From contig JAQFVV010012394.1 of assembly GCA_028023455.1 (NCBI GenBank), positions 19,426,353-19,490,352 on the forward strand: DNA of 64,000 nucleotides. Direction: 5' to 3'. Position 1 is the first letter of the stretch. Each line of letters starts with the position of its first letter. Under the pieces are notes generated by a model. That model was given only the letters and a program-made list of their open reading frames with translations, had not been told where the DNA came from and did not search any database. Shown here one piece after another: positions 36,046 through 46,996 of the stretch. The translations under genes and the position numbers were made by a program. This DNA comes from Epiperipatus broadwayi. Lineage: Eukaryota > Onychophora > Udeonychophora > Euonychophora > Peripatidae.

Positions 36046-36215
36046 ACTAACTAACCTGCTTGATGTGCTATTACTATCAGTTGAATGTATTTGGAATATT
36101 TAAACAAAGTTAAATTTTTCTAAGGACATTCAAAATATATATTAGATGATGAAAATAGTCCAGTATAAAAATACAACTAGAACATAAACCGTCACAAAAA
36201 CAATTAGTAGTTTTA

Positions 36216-37594
36216 ATTTAATTAAACTATGAAAATGTAATAAGAGAAAAATAATTTTCTTTTTTTTTGTTTTTGGAAATTATTTAATAAATATTAATTT
36301 TAACCTTAAAGGACATAAAGTTTTAAGTTTAACAGTATTTTTTTTTTTAAGAAAAAAAGGTTTTATTACTTTTGGTAAATTTTATTTTTAAATATAGTTA
36401 GGTTTTTTCTTTTCTCTTTGATCTCCTTTCATTGCAAAAAATGAAATCCGTGTAATTAACTGATTATCTTCTTTTTTTTGCCAAGAAAATTTTTTAATTA
36501 AAAAGGAATCTCAAGAATTTAATGATGTTAATTTATGTTCTTGATCTGTTTTTCAATGTTAAAGTTTAAGGAGGGAAAGAGCTGAACAATTGTGTTTGTA
36601 AAAATTTACCTAATTGGTTATTATGAAAATTGTCATGTTGGAGATGATTGTGATTGGCTTGTAGACAAGATTGTTCTTTGAAAAAAATAATAGGTGTGTG
36701 AATAATTCAGAGGACCTAAGTGTCTGGTAAGGAACTTAGTTGTTGAAGAGAACAGTCAACTCTTAATTTAGCTGCTAAAGAAGCAGAAGTCTTAACTAAG
36801 CTGTTGCATAGTACAGCAGAGCTTTTAGCATGCTATGAGTTTAGTCATAAAAATGGGTTTTATGATGAAAACCATGTGCTAAATTCAGGTAAAAGCTAGA
36901 TATCATCTTCCAACATGCATCTTGCCTTTACTGAAATAAAATGTAGAGAAGTTACTCCTCTAAAGTAATCTGCAACCTTGTCTTTAACAATGAACATTAG
37001 TCTATATATTCGACTCACTTGGAAAGCCTGTACCCCAGGAAAAGCCCAAATTAATTATGTTCATGTATAGAAGGCTTCAAGAGGAAAACTCAACTTGAAA
37101 GCTGAAAATTATAATTGGGAAGAACTCCACAGGAAAATAAAACCATGATTAAATGTTTTTTTGTGTGCACACTGTATTTTTATTAATAATTACAAAAAAA
37201 AAAGGTTTTTTTTATATAAAAGTAGTAATTTTTTTTGTTGTAAGAATTGATAATTTGAAATATTTTTATTAATGTTTTCAAATTGGGAAAACATTTTTTT
37301 ATGTATTCAGTTTTTTCTTAAAATTATGAAAGGCTTTTTTTAAAAAAAAAAATTAATTTTTTTTACTTATTTAAATTTAATTTTTGGAACATGTTTTTTT
37401 TTTTGCCTTCTAAGTTATTTTTTTTTTCTCTTAAAACATCCAAAGATTAATTAAGCTAAATCAGAGATTTTTGATTTTTTTTTTTTGAAAATGTTGTTTT
37501 TCCAACTCTTAGTTATTTTAAAGAAATAACTTAATGAATTAAAATTTTAATGATTGGAAGTCAACTGGTTAATATAATTTTTATGAAATGTATA
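36216..37594. other. AT-rich stretch without recognisable features
   Basis: No gene seen. 36560-37140 is somewhat less AT-rich, without an ORF or known motif. Long T and A runs occur at 37200-37500. Confidence 0.4.
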
Positions 37595-37916
37595 CACCTG
37601 AGTCTCGTTTTATGCGGTAGATAGGTTCCTCAGAAAATGTACACACAAATAGACTTAACTTACCTTGAAAAATGGGGGATACGTACTGTAATTTTCCAAA
37701 AATCACATAAAATCAAAACAACAATGTAAAATTACTTTAAAATTCGCATAAAAAAAAAAATAGGAAAATAAAATATGACTAATAAAAAATTTCAAATTTG
37801 AAAAAAAATGATACAAGACAAACTTTTTTTATTATTTTTATTAACTACAGTATTTAATTTTATTCAAAATATATTTTTATGCGTAATTTACATTTTTTTC
37901 ATACATGTACGGTATT

Positions 37917-38126
37917 TTAATCATCGCTATTTGAGACATCAGATTCATCACAAGAGGAAATACAACTAGTGCCAACTTCATTTTTTTAAATTGGTCTTAT
38001 AATGGATTCGCCCAAACTAAAACGTTTTCCAATTGCTGTTGATCCTTCCCATTTCGCTAATTGATCTAAAATTAAAATTTTTGTTTCCAAAGAATTTCAT
38101 TTTCTTAGGGTGTTTTTCCTCTCCAT
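37917..38126 (-). pseudogene. Tigger-like transposase N-terminus joined to an acidic tail
   Basis: The minus strand from ATG 38126 reads MERKNTLRK, a TGA, then SLETKILILDQLAKWEGSTA and IGKRFSLGESIIRPI. This is the N-terminal helix-turn-helix (CENP-B/Psq type) of Tigger transposases, which binds the terminal repeats. A TAA follows. In the same frame comes a Ser/Asp-rich tail, SCDESDVSNSDD, ending at a TAA (37917-37919). Tigger proteins often end in acidic stretches, so the middle, including the DDE catalytic domain, has probably been deleted. Cannot make an active enzyme. Confidence 0.7.
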
Positions 38127-38200
38127 TAGGGTAAAATAAAAGTTTAAAATAAAAATAAGAACTTAGACTTACAATAATAAAAAGACACCAACCAACTCAC

Positions 38201-38400
38201 CACTGTTGGGCAAAATTTAATTAAAACTAACCATTAAAAATTAAATTCTTATTTTTGTCTTTAATTTTTAATTCCGTTTAAAAATCAAATTTCATCGTTT
38301 CACATGACATTAATCTTAGATCACGTTACGTAATTTTTAAATTGTTAATTACAATTGAAAATCAGATTTTAATTGTCAAATTTAATTGTGCCCACCGCTG
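38201..38400. mobile_element. hAT-like MITE (200 bp) nested in Tigger copy B
   Basis: The ends CACTGTTGGGCAAAATTTAA and, inverted, CAGCGGTGGGCACAATTAAA match in about 16 of 20 positions. CA-x-GGTGGGCA termini are typical of hAT elements. No ORF, and I found no clear 8-bp target duplication, so the class is tentative. It is absent from copies A and C. Confidence 0.55.
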
Positions 38401-38418
38401 TTACCTTTTAAAAATAAA

Positions 38419-38699
38419 CTTGCGGACACTAAATGATTAATTGATTACATACTCTTTTTATAAAAACCAAAAATAGAACGTGATTTAAAATGCAAAAACA
38501 ACATACATAACGATTGAACAGATTTACATTATAATCTTGTAAAATTTATTACTTGCGGACACTAAATGATTAATTGATTACGTACTCTTTTTTTAAAAAG
38601 CAAAAATAGAATGTGATTTAAAATGCAAAAACAACAATATGCATAGTATAGGCATCTATAACGTTTGAACAAATTTACATTACAATCTTGTAAAATTTA
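38419..38699 (+). repeat. Tandem duplication, unit about 133-148 bp
   Basis: CTTGCGGACACTAAATGATT starts at 38419 and again at 38552. Both units run through ATTTAAAATGCAAAAACAAC to ACAATCTTGTAAAATTTA-type ends. The second unit has an extra stretch of about 15 bp. Confidence 0.9.
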
Positions 38700-38805
38700 A
38701 TGTGTGTATATAAAATTGGGGAAATCCTGATTTTAAGTGAATTATGAACTTCTTTATTGCATAAAATCTATTACAGTACTATTATAAAGCGCTGAAAATA
38801 TTCAA

Positions 38806-38927
38806 ATTATTAGATGGAAGTCGAACTCCGATAATACGCTATTACTTTAAATATGACATAAGTGCACAAAATTTATAATATTTAAAGTAATAGCGCATTA
38901 TCGGAGCTCAACTTCTGATCTAATAAT
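38806..38927. repeat. Near-perfect palindrome, arms about 50 bp
   Basis: The left arm 38806-38854 and right arm 38877-38927 are inverted copies. Shared blocks are ATTATTAGAT, CTCCGATAAT and CGCTATTACTTTAAATAT. The loop is about 20 bp. Absent from copies A and C, so it inserted or expanded after they split. The flanking TATAAAGCGCTGAAAAT also occurs near 14868. Confidence 0.8.
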
Positions 38928-39035
38928 TTTTATCGCATAAAAGAAAACCGCATACAAAGATATTAAGAAGAAACATGAATTGCATAACTTCAAAATCACA
39001 TTAAATAAATCCGCATAAAATGAGACCCAGGTGTA

Positions 39036-42000
39036 TATATTTCTGATGAAATGAATGTTTAAAATTTTATACAATCATGTCATTTTTTTTTATTTATTGA
39101 TAATCAATTACTTATTGAATAATTGTTCTAAAATATTTTTTAGTCTTTATTTTTTCCAACTGCTGTTACACGAATTGGCAATGTGTGTTACTATTTCAAG
39201 ACATCTTAGTATTTTAGGATTTTTTTAAAATGATCCCAATAAAACTATTTGCTTATAGTAGGGTAAATCTCTAAATTATTTAAAAGTGATTTAGAATAAG
39301 CTGCTTTATTTATTTATCTTTTTTTCACAGTAATAGTCTATAGAGTTCTTGCTTCCTGAGCTAGATTAGAGCATAATAGTATATCGATTAGGGGTTTAGA
39401 TTGGTGTTTGTACTGCTGACAATCCTGGATAGAGCAAAGGTATATTCTTTAAAACCCAGGCTCTACATTTTATTTGTTATTAATTAGAAATTAAGTATAG
39501 TTGGTCAGTACATTAATCATATTATATGGCCAAATTATTGATGATGATCAGCATGTTTTAATACCTCAGCATTATTTGATTTTTTATATATTTTGATGGA
39601 TTAGCACTTGAATCTGTGCATCCAAATTATTCTGTTGTATTGCTGCGCTAAGTTTGGCCGTGGTCAAATAATTAGCCTGGTCTTTACTAGATCCATTTTA
39701 AATCTAGTCACAAGATTGATTGTTGATATTTTTTTTATTGTTGATCATTTATGATAAATGACTATTTTTCCTCTCTATAATGCTGGATGAACTCATAATT
39801 AGTTGTTTGCTAATCTCGTGCTCATTATATTCATTATCATTCCTTTTATATTTTGTTTATTTGAGGATGATGATGGTTTCCCATCTCATAATTCAGTCTT
39901 AATATAGTATAATGTTACAAATGGCAACCCAATTTGGGACCTTGTAACTCCAGCATCTGACTTGTATTAACTCCCTATTTTCCATACTGTTAGAGAATAT
40001 ATTTTTATTATTGTGTTACTATTAAATTTGAATGAATTCAAGTTACTTTTTTGCTAAACAATGATAAGTTGTTTTCTGCAATTTTTTAAACCTTCCTTCT
40101 CATTAAGCAATTTAAAACAGCATTATAGTGGTCAAATTGGTAAACTTTTGTGCTTAATATATTTTTAATGAATACTCTTATTCTTTATAATTATTTGCAG
40201 GTTTACTTTATTCATTAGAATATTAAATTTACAAACAAAAATTAATCGTAATATATTAACTTCTGCAAATAAACAAAAAAGAGTAATAAACTGAAATGGT
40301 TACCAAAACAAAGGATTTCATTTTAACTCTGAGCAAAACATTAACATTTCTCAAATAAAATTTAATAATTAAATTTGAATTGATGCTGCATGTTTGAATA
40401 AAGAATGCATTCAAATAATTAAATAATTTTTGAAATATAAAAATTCAATATATAATTTCAAAAAAAATGAAAATAGCATTTAGAATCTTGAAAAAAATCT
40501 ATTTGTGCTATAACTTCCCTGTTTTGCATTAGAATTTGTGCATTTAGTTTTTTTAAAAAAATTTCAGTGCAACCAGAATCTAAATGTTGTAGCTTTATTA
40601 AAAATGACAATTTTACTAAAATAAATCATACTGTAATGGGTGATTTTCAATTTCCAGATTTTAAACAAGTCGTGAGAAGCTCCCCCCCCTTTTTTTAAAT
40701 TTCAAATTCCATGTTTGTCTTCTCTGTGTTTGAAAGCATCTTCTTAAAGCTTGCTATATTTGATGCCAACATCTAGTATTTTTTTTTCAAATTATTATCA
40801 ATAACTATAAATTTTAGTTCCAGTTGTTGTCAAATGTATGGAAAACTGTTAAAGAAATACTACAGAATAGCCATAAATGAGCCACTGTGGGTCCAATTGC
40901 AATCTCACATAACCCAATCCTGCCATAGCTCATACAGAAGGAATTAAAAATTACTTTGCCACTAAAATTGTTTACTGATAAAAAAAATTTCTCCATCGGT
41001 TTCATACAACTAAGCAGAATTATTATTAAATTCTGTACAGTTGTGGTGTTTTTTTTTAAATATTTTAGTAGTTAAATTGAATGGTTAGTTATTTTTTTTG
41101 GGTTTTGCCACACTTCCTACATGTATATATAAATATACTGTGTAATGCCATAAATGTCATAAAAATAAATTTTTATAGTTATGACATTTATGTCATTATA
41201 AAGATACAACATAATGGAAAGTGTATATTGTTTAAATATATGTCCTAATTTACTATATATATATATGTCAAATATTAATTAACACAAAAAATATTTGTAC
41301 TAAACAATATATAATAATTTTATAAAATATAAAAAATTATTAACACTTTAAAAAGAAAATGGCACTCAACATAATTCTCTGACTGAAATGTTGTCTATAT
41401 TGCTGAAAAGTGCATACAAGCACAATTTAAAAAGCACCACATTAGCACAGATCTAATAAGTAGAAACTTATTGTGAGATGCTACTATATTATTTGCCAGT
41501 ATAGCAGTTTTATTGCCATGTAATTCTGATTAAACCTATTTTTATTATGTCAATTTTTTTAATTAATTCTTTTGTCTTAAATTATAATCCAATCTTAATT
41601 ATTTAAATTTTATAATTTTTACTTGTCCACTGCTACCAATATTTTTTGGATTTTTTTGTTTTTTATTTTATATTCTTGGTAATCCATTTTATTTTTTATT
41701 TAGTGGGTGGGTGGGGAGGGGAGGAAATATAAACATTTTAATAGTCTTTATTTTTTTTAAAAAGCTAAGAATAATTTTTATTTTGCCTTAACACCTCTTG
41801 AATTTGCTAACCTTTTCATTATATTAATTTATCTTTTATAGTTTGCTTGGTTACCTTTTTTTTTTCTTATACTCTTATTTTTGTTTCTCTTTGTGTAACT
41901 TTGGCATATCAAGTTTTTATATAAAAATTTATCATTTGCGATATTTTGTTTTTTTTTTTTCATTATTTTAATCATCCTAATTTTTATTCCTTAGAGTGTT

Positions 42001-42469
42001 TTTCCCCTTCAAATGCAGTTCTCTTCATTCTACTTTAGAAACATCTATTGTAAACTAGAACAATCAATTGATACCAAGTAGTATAGTAGTATAATATTCT
42101 CACATGTCTGGCTTTTACCTTTGTCAATAAGAACTAAGGTTTAAAGCTGAAATTTATACATTTAACAGCCTTTTACTTTTTTATACTATTCAAAATAATC
42201 TGAAATTAAAAACATACTATATTTTGAATCAGTTTTCATAGTTTAGAAATCTCAGTTTTGTGTTAATATAGCTTCTTCTGTTCTTTGACTAGGGAGGTTA
42301 ATATTAACAATATTATTACATGACTTTTTTATATGTTTAATCAGTGATAAAGACAATAGATGAGCAACTGAAATTGTGACATTATAGCACTATACCATAG
42401 AAGCAGATTGGCCAGAGTTCAAAATCTTACAAGTTATTGACTTAAGTAGTATAAAAATAAAAAGTGGCT
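39036..42469. other. AT-rich stretch, small hairpins only
   Basis: No gene seen. A hairpin with a 13-bp stem (ATAAATGTCATAA and its complement) lies at about 41149-41193. The 63-codon ORF at 40814-41005 (minus) has no recognisable content. Confidence 0.4.
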
Positions 42470-42620
42470 TCTAGGTGTATAACTGCATTAGTTCTAGCTT
42501 TAAATTTTTTTTTTTTTTATTGATGAAGGCAAGAGCTAGAAACTGATCTGTAGGTGGAGGTATAGCATTATGCCATCTATATCCATTGATTAGCTTACAG
42601 TAGATGGTTCTAAAGCAGAA
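42470..42620 (+). repeat. Worn hammerhead family 3 repeat
   Basis: TTGATGA then AGGC-AAGA-GCTA and GAAACTGATC (42520-42551) follow the order of the family 3 ribozyme. Downstream, ATCCATTGATTAGCTTAC (about 42580) matches the ATCCATTGATTACTCTAGCTTG tail of other copies. C3 of the core is T, and stem I pairing upstream is lost to a poly-T run, so it is inactive. Confidence 0.55.
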
Positions 42621-42659
42621 TGAAGAATACTGCTCTTGGAAACACATGAAAAAAATCAT

Positions 42660-43286
42660 CTGATATTGTTTTTTTATTAATTTCTACTAAAGAGTAATTG
42701 AGGGATATTTATTTTTTCCACCATGCTAGAACATTTTTTATACATAAAGATTGATTGTATTAATTTTTTTTTTTGACACTTATTTTTTATGATTTTTACT
42801 ATGATCAATCAATTTATGAACATAAAAGCAAAATATGTTGATATTCAAATGCATTTTAATTGGCACTAATTTTTTGTTGACTAGTTCCAAAGTTTGTAAA
42901 AAAAAAATATGTCATTTGCTTTAGTCAGCTGTAGGCTAATCTTTTTTTTTATTTTTTATAATACTCTATAATTAGAATAGTAGATTTGTCTGGTAATGCT
43001 GCTTATAAATAAATGCTATACCAATTAGCTGGAAATTCCAGATATGTAAAATAATTTAGTTTAGTTTTCTGTTTAAGTTTAATTACTAAAAAGTTACTTG
43101 TTTGTTTTGTTATTATTAGTTGCTAAGAAAGTCAAATGATGTTTGATCATTAAAATCACAGAATAAGCCAGCAGTTTTATTACTATTTGATTAAATCAAA
43201 CTTGAATTTTTTTTTTCACTTTTCTCAATCTTTAATTATTGAATCTACCAGTCTTACCATTACGCTAAATTATTTTAGGCATTTAC
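42660..43286. other. AT-rich stretch without recognisable features
   Basis: No gene or repeat visible. Confidence 0.4.
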
Positions 43287-43299
43287 ATGTATTAATTTA

Positions 43300-44000
43300 A
43301 ACATTAAAAGTCTAAAGCTAAACTGATCAATAAAATAATCAAAATCCAAATTCACAACTCGACCAGACTAGCTAAAGAAAATAAACTCTTAAAACACCAC
43401 TATTGATTTCACTGCTACAAGCGTACTTCTCAAGTGTAAAGGACTACAAAATAACAACATATTTATTCTAAACATTACCCACAATTTACTTACATACCAT
43501 ACACCCTTAATATTAAAAGAACTTTTAAATAAGTTAATTGCTTCAGAAACCAAAATTTTTAATAATAAAGATTCTTTAATTCTTTTTTTTAAATTTTATT
43601 TCTCTCAAAGAAGCCAACCTTAGCCTCATCAAAATTATTAATGTGTCCTATATCTTTTTCATGAATATATAAAGCAGAACAGATATTTATTTCTAACCCG
43701 ACTTTTATATACTTTTTTTGTTTCGTTTAAATTCGAACTACTCTGACCTATATATATACCTTCTAACAAAAATAAGGGATAATATACACTACTCCAGGAA
43801 TAATCTTTCTATCAGAAATTTGTTTTGCATTGGTTAATAAAATTATCCAAAGTAATACTCATTTTCCAAGCTATTTTCTTATTTCCAAACAAATTATTAT
43901 TTTTATATATAATTCTATAAGAAGACATTTCCCCTAAAATGACAAATTTAAATGACAAATAATTGTTTGGTATGCAGTCATTATATTAAGAGTAAATAAT
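43300..44000 (-). pseudogene. PLE GIY-YIG C-terminus and tail, left arm
   Basis: The minus strand gives SSYRIIYKN, LFGNKKIAWK, then GVVYIIPYF, YIGQSSSNL and FDEAKVGFFER, the GIY-YIG nuclease of a PLE family distinct from those at 29369-36215. The sequence then passes into a non-coding tail. Frameshifts separate GVVYIIP from YIGQS. Only the C-terminal part is present. Confidence 0.75.
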
Positions 44001-44039
44001 TAAGGTCTATCATTAAACCTGATAGTTATCATTCTGTAT

Positions 44040-45920
44040 CTTAAAAAATTTAACTAATGAAGGCAAAAGAGCTTATGTCAACCTTTCTAGGGTTCACCTG
44101 CCTTCTGATGTCGAGTCTACTTTAGCATTTGTGCCTAGATTTTTGGGAGGGTCCTGGACTCAGCCTAAAATAGAGCTCATAGCTGACATTGAATCAGGAT
44201 TAATTAATAACCCATGCAGAGAACACATCATCATATCAGTAACTAAATCTATTAGAAATAAACGATTAAAGAGCGATGATGGCAACTGGGGAAAATATAT
44301 ATACAAGACAAAAAGTTTCTCAGCGACAACATTAAATGTATGAAAGAAAATAAAGGCAACAGGTTTATCTTAATGAATGCTGCGGATTACAAAGATAAAA
44401 TGGACGTGCAAATTCAAAGATTGAAATTTGAGGCAATTACATCGTTCAATAAAATTAATAGAGATAAATTCATTATTTCGGTTTTGCACGCACATAAGGA
44501 TAAAGGCCTCAACAGAGCTGATTATTACAGGATTTATCCATCTGCAACCATACAACCAAGAATGTTCGCAAATGCCAAGCTGCACAAACAGGAAGTGCCT
44601 CATTAATGTTGGACTTCAATGGTGTCCACTACTTTAACGCATCCCAACTGGTTAACAAATGGTTTAATTGACTATTTAGATTTCGATTCTTTTACAATCA
44701 AATCATCGTTTGAATTTGTAGGTAGAATCAAAGATGCAGCAATTCCTTAAGGATTCAGAATCACAGCTGTCAATATCGCAGAACTATATGGTTTCATTGA
44801 CAGACAACTATCAATTAGAATAATCAAACATGAGCTGATTAAGAAAGATTGCCCAGCTCATAAGACATGGTTTATTGTGGACTTCATGAAATGGCTGGAT
44901 GAAGATATTTTGGCATCATACGGAAACAACTGGTATAGAATGAACAACGTTCGGCCTATGGGTCTCCCTTTGAGTGGGATTGTCTCCAGCATTGGTTTAA
45001 AACACTTTGAACAACAAATGCTTCCAAAATTCCAAACATCAATACCAGGTAAAATTTATATCAGATATGTTGGTATATTCATAGCAGCACCGGAAAACAC
45101 TACTGCAGATATTTTATATGAACTCCACACTCTTTCTGGCCTAACTTTTAATTGCACATATGAAGACAATCAAAATGTAGTTAAGTACTTTGACTTAAAG
45201 ATTAACAGAAAGAATGCTGCACTCGGTTATTGCATGATGATCAAGCCCTTGCACATCAGCGGTTACCTCCATACACTCTCAAAATCCCCCAAATCACATA
45301 AACTTGCAGGGCTATATGCTTTTTTATTTCACAATCATCTGTAAATTAGAATCTGATAAGAAAAGCAACATCATCAGCTACATCAGAGATTTAATAAGTG
45401 TGGGTTTTAACTATAGAACAATTATCAACAGGATTGAATGCTTTCATAAAAGCCATCAAAACAATAAAAAAGAAGATAGACAACACCTAAATGTGCCATA
45501 AATTCCTGCAGTGGCGAAAAACTAGTAAAACTTTACATAAAGAATTCAAACTGGGATTTAGAACCCCTCCAAATACCAATAGACTCATCAATAACATTAA
45601 AGACAAAAGAAACAGTGAAGCAATTCTCCAGGTGGTGTATAGAATTGTGAGCCCTCAGATGGGGTGTAATGCTGTTTACTACGGTGAGACTCTTGCCACA
45701 ATTGCCAATAGATTGGCTCAACACAAATACACATACACATGAGCAATAACCAAAAAAGGAGGCCGTTTCGTGTTTGCCACCCATCAGCAAGACTCTTGCC
45801 ACAATTGGCAATAGATTGGATCGACACAAATACACATACACGAGAAATAACCAAAAAAAGAAAGCCGTTCCATGTTTGCCAACCATCAGCAAGAGCTTAA
45901 CCATAGATTTGAGCCCTCCC
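44040..45920 (+). pseudogene. Third PLE family: RT plus GIY-YIG, catalytic residues lost
   Basis: Blocks in order: NEGKRAYVNLSRVHLPSD (about 44050-44110), the N-terminal helical part to 44343, the RT opening MFANAKLHKQEVP (about 44560-44605), a region reading ITAVNIAELYGFID where motif A should be, GLPLSGIVSSIG (about 44960-44995), and RYVGI (YVGI 45066-45077) where YVDD should be. Then FDLKI near 45190 and a GIY-YIG domain, VVYRIVSP..GCNAVYYGET (about 45635-45690). Motif A has Asn (44772-44774) for the catalytic Asp, and the second motif has lost both Asp residues. Several stops add to this. The first half of the RT spans two frames. An internal duplication affects the GIY-YIG end. Confidence 0.8.
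45687..45891 (+). repeat. 103-bp tandem duplication inside GIY-YIG region
   Basis: AGACTCTTGCCACAATTG starts at 45687 and 45790. Both units run to CCATCAGCA. The duplication repeats the helix after YYGET (TLATIANRLAQHKY; TLATIGNRLDRHKY). The two units differ at several bases, so it is not recent. Confidence 0.9.
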
Positions 45921-46134
45921 AAGCTGATATATTATGTACAGAGAGGAATGACATCAAGAGGAAAGATCAAGGAAGCTTGTTTTATTACCAGTGACACCAA
46001 CTCTATAAATAGAAAAGACACTTGCTTTGCCATTTCCAGAAAATGGATAATATAAAAAGTATTTCTGCATATATTTGGATATAGTTATGTTGACAATCTA
46101 CAAGGCTATGATTATGGAGTAACGAAACTCTGAA

Positions 46135-46983
46135 AGCGCTCAGCCTAAATAAATTATGTGGAATAGTTTCACCTTCAACGCATTAACGTATTATTAAGTA
46201 ATCGATTTAAGAAATTATTATTATACAATAAGAGATTAAATAATTTTAATGAGGTAGTTTTATTTCAAAAAGGTCAATTTTATAAAGATTATTTGAGTGT
46301 TGGCTACTCTGATAAATTTGTTAAAAGTATTTTATTTAATAGTAATAATATTTGTAATTATGTAAAGGGTAAAGAAAAATATGATTTTATTTCTTTGCCA
46401 TTTAAATTGTCTTCTTATAGAATTGTATATAAAAATAATTTATTTGGAAATAAGAAAATTGCTTAGAAAAGGGCATTATTTTGATTAATTTATTAAATAA
46501 TACAAAGGAATTTTTAATAGACTATTCCTGGAGTAGTGTATATTATCTCTTGTTTTTGTAAGAAGTTATATATGAGTCAGAGTAGTTTGAGCTTAAATGG
46601 AAGAATAAAGGTACGTAAAAGTAGGGTTACAAATAAATATCTCAGTTCTGCTTTATATCTATGAAAAAGATAGAGCTACTATTAAATTTGATGAGGCTAA
46701 GGTTGTCTTCTTTGAGAGAAGTAAAATAAAAAAAATTAAAGAATCTATTATTAAAAATTTATGGTTTCTGAAGCAATTAACTTATTTAAAAGTTCTTTTT
46801 ATATAAAGGGTATATGGGAAGTAAATGGAATTGTGGTTAATGTTTAGTATAAATATGTTGTTGTCTTGTAGTCCTTTACACTTGAGAAATCTGCTTGTAG
46901 CAGTGAAACCATTTGTTGTGTTTTAGAGTTTGTTTGTTTTTTGGCTAGACTGGTTGTGTTGTTAATTTGGAGTAATTTTGATT
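46135..46983 (+). pseudogene. PLE RT thumb and GIY-YIG C-terminus, right arm
   Basis: Plus strand: NVLLSNRFKKLLLYNKRL, GYSDKFVKSILFN and YDFISLPFKLSSYRIVYKNN (about 46170-46440), which is the connector between RT and nuclease in PLEs. Next come VVYIISC near 46540 and FDEAKVVFFER near 46690, then the non-coding tail. It extends further 5' in the element than the left arm does. Stop codons after NKKIA and in the nuclease. Confidence 0.75.
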
Positions 46984-46996
46984 ATGTATTAATTTA

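Larger units (their letters stand above)
35863..36201 (+). repeat. PLE terminal repeat (downstream, plus copy)
   Basis: tRNA-like block (35890-35978), hammerhead-like block (36001-36045) and the AT-rich tail with AAGTTAAATTTTTC, ending next to the 14-bp direct repeat at 36202. Confidence 0.8.
29369..36215. mobile_element. Head-to-head pair of Penelope-like elements flanked by a 14-bp direct repeat
   Basis: Two copies of the same PLE family lie 5' to 5'. The left runs minus (33150 to 29383), the right plus (33160 to 36201). Each has a full terminal repeat upstream and downstream of its protein remnant. AATTAGTAGTTTTA stands immediately outside both ends (29369-29382 and 36202-36215), as expected if the whole inverted pair inserted once and duplicated its target. 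The centre is at about 33145-33165, where both arms begin at the same place in the element (GGAGAAAT...AGGAGG). Confidence 0.85.
37595..39033 (-). mobile_element. Tigger-like DNA transposon, copy B (1439 bp)
   Basis: The termini CACCTGAGTCTCGTTTTATG (37595) and, inverted, CACCTGGGTCTCATTTTATG (39033) form terminal inverted repeats flanked by TA on both sides. The outer parts match copies A and C. The interior holds the first part of a Tigger-type transposase (37917-38126), a hAT-like MITE (38201-38400), a tandem duplication (38419-38699) and a 120-bp palindrome (38806-38927). Confidence 0.85.
43287..46996. mobile_element. Second head-to-head PLE pair (another family), 13-bp direct repeat
   Basis: ATGTATTAATTTA stands outside both ends (43287-43299 and 46984-46996). 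The arms (43300 to about 44000, minus; about 46135 to 46983, plus) are inverted copies of the 3' part of one PLE family. Shared blocks include AGTCCTTTACACTTGAGAA, GATGAGGCTAAGGTTG and the GIY-YIG region. Between them lies a PLE of a different family (about 44040-46130). Simplest reading: an inverted pair inserted once, then took a second PLE at its centre. Confidence 0.8.

Noticed and set aside
45533-45922. Long minus-strand ORFs with VCVFV repeats as a protein
   Set aside because: Antisense shadow of the tandemly duplicated GIY-YIG region of a PLE.
46080-46150. AACGAAACTCTG at the end of the third PLE family as a hammerhead
   Set aside because: No CUGANGA strand at a workable distance.
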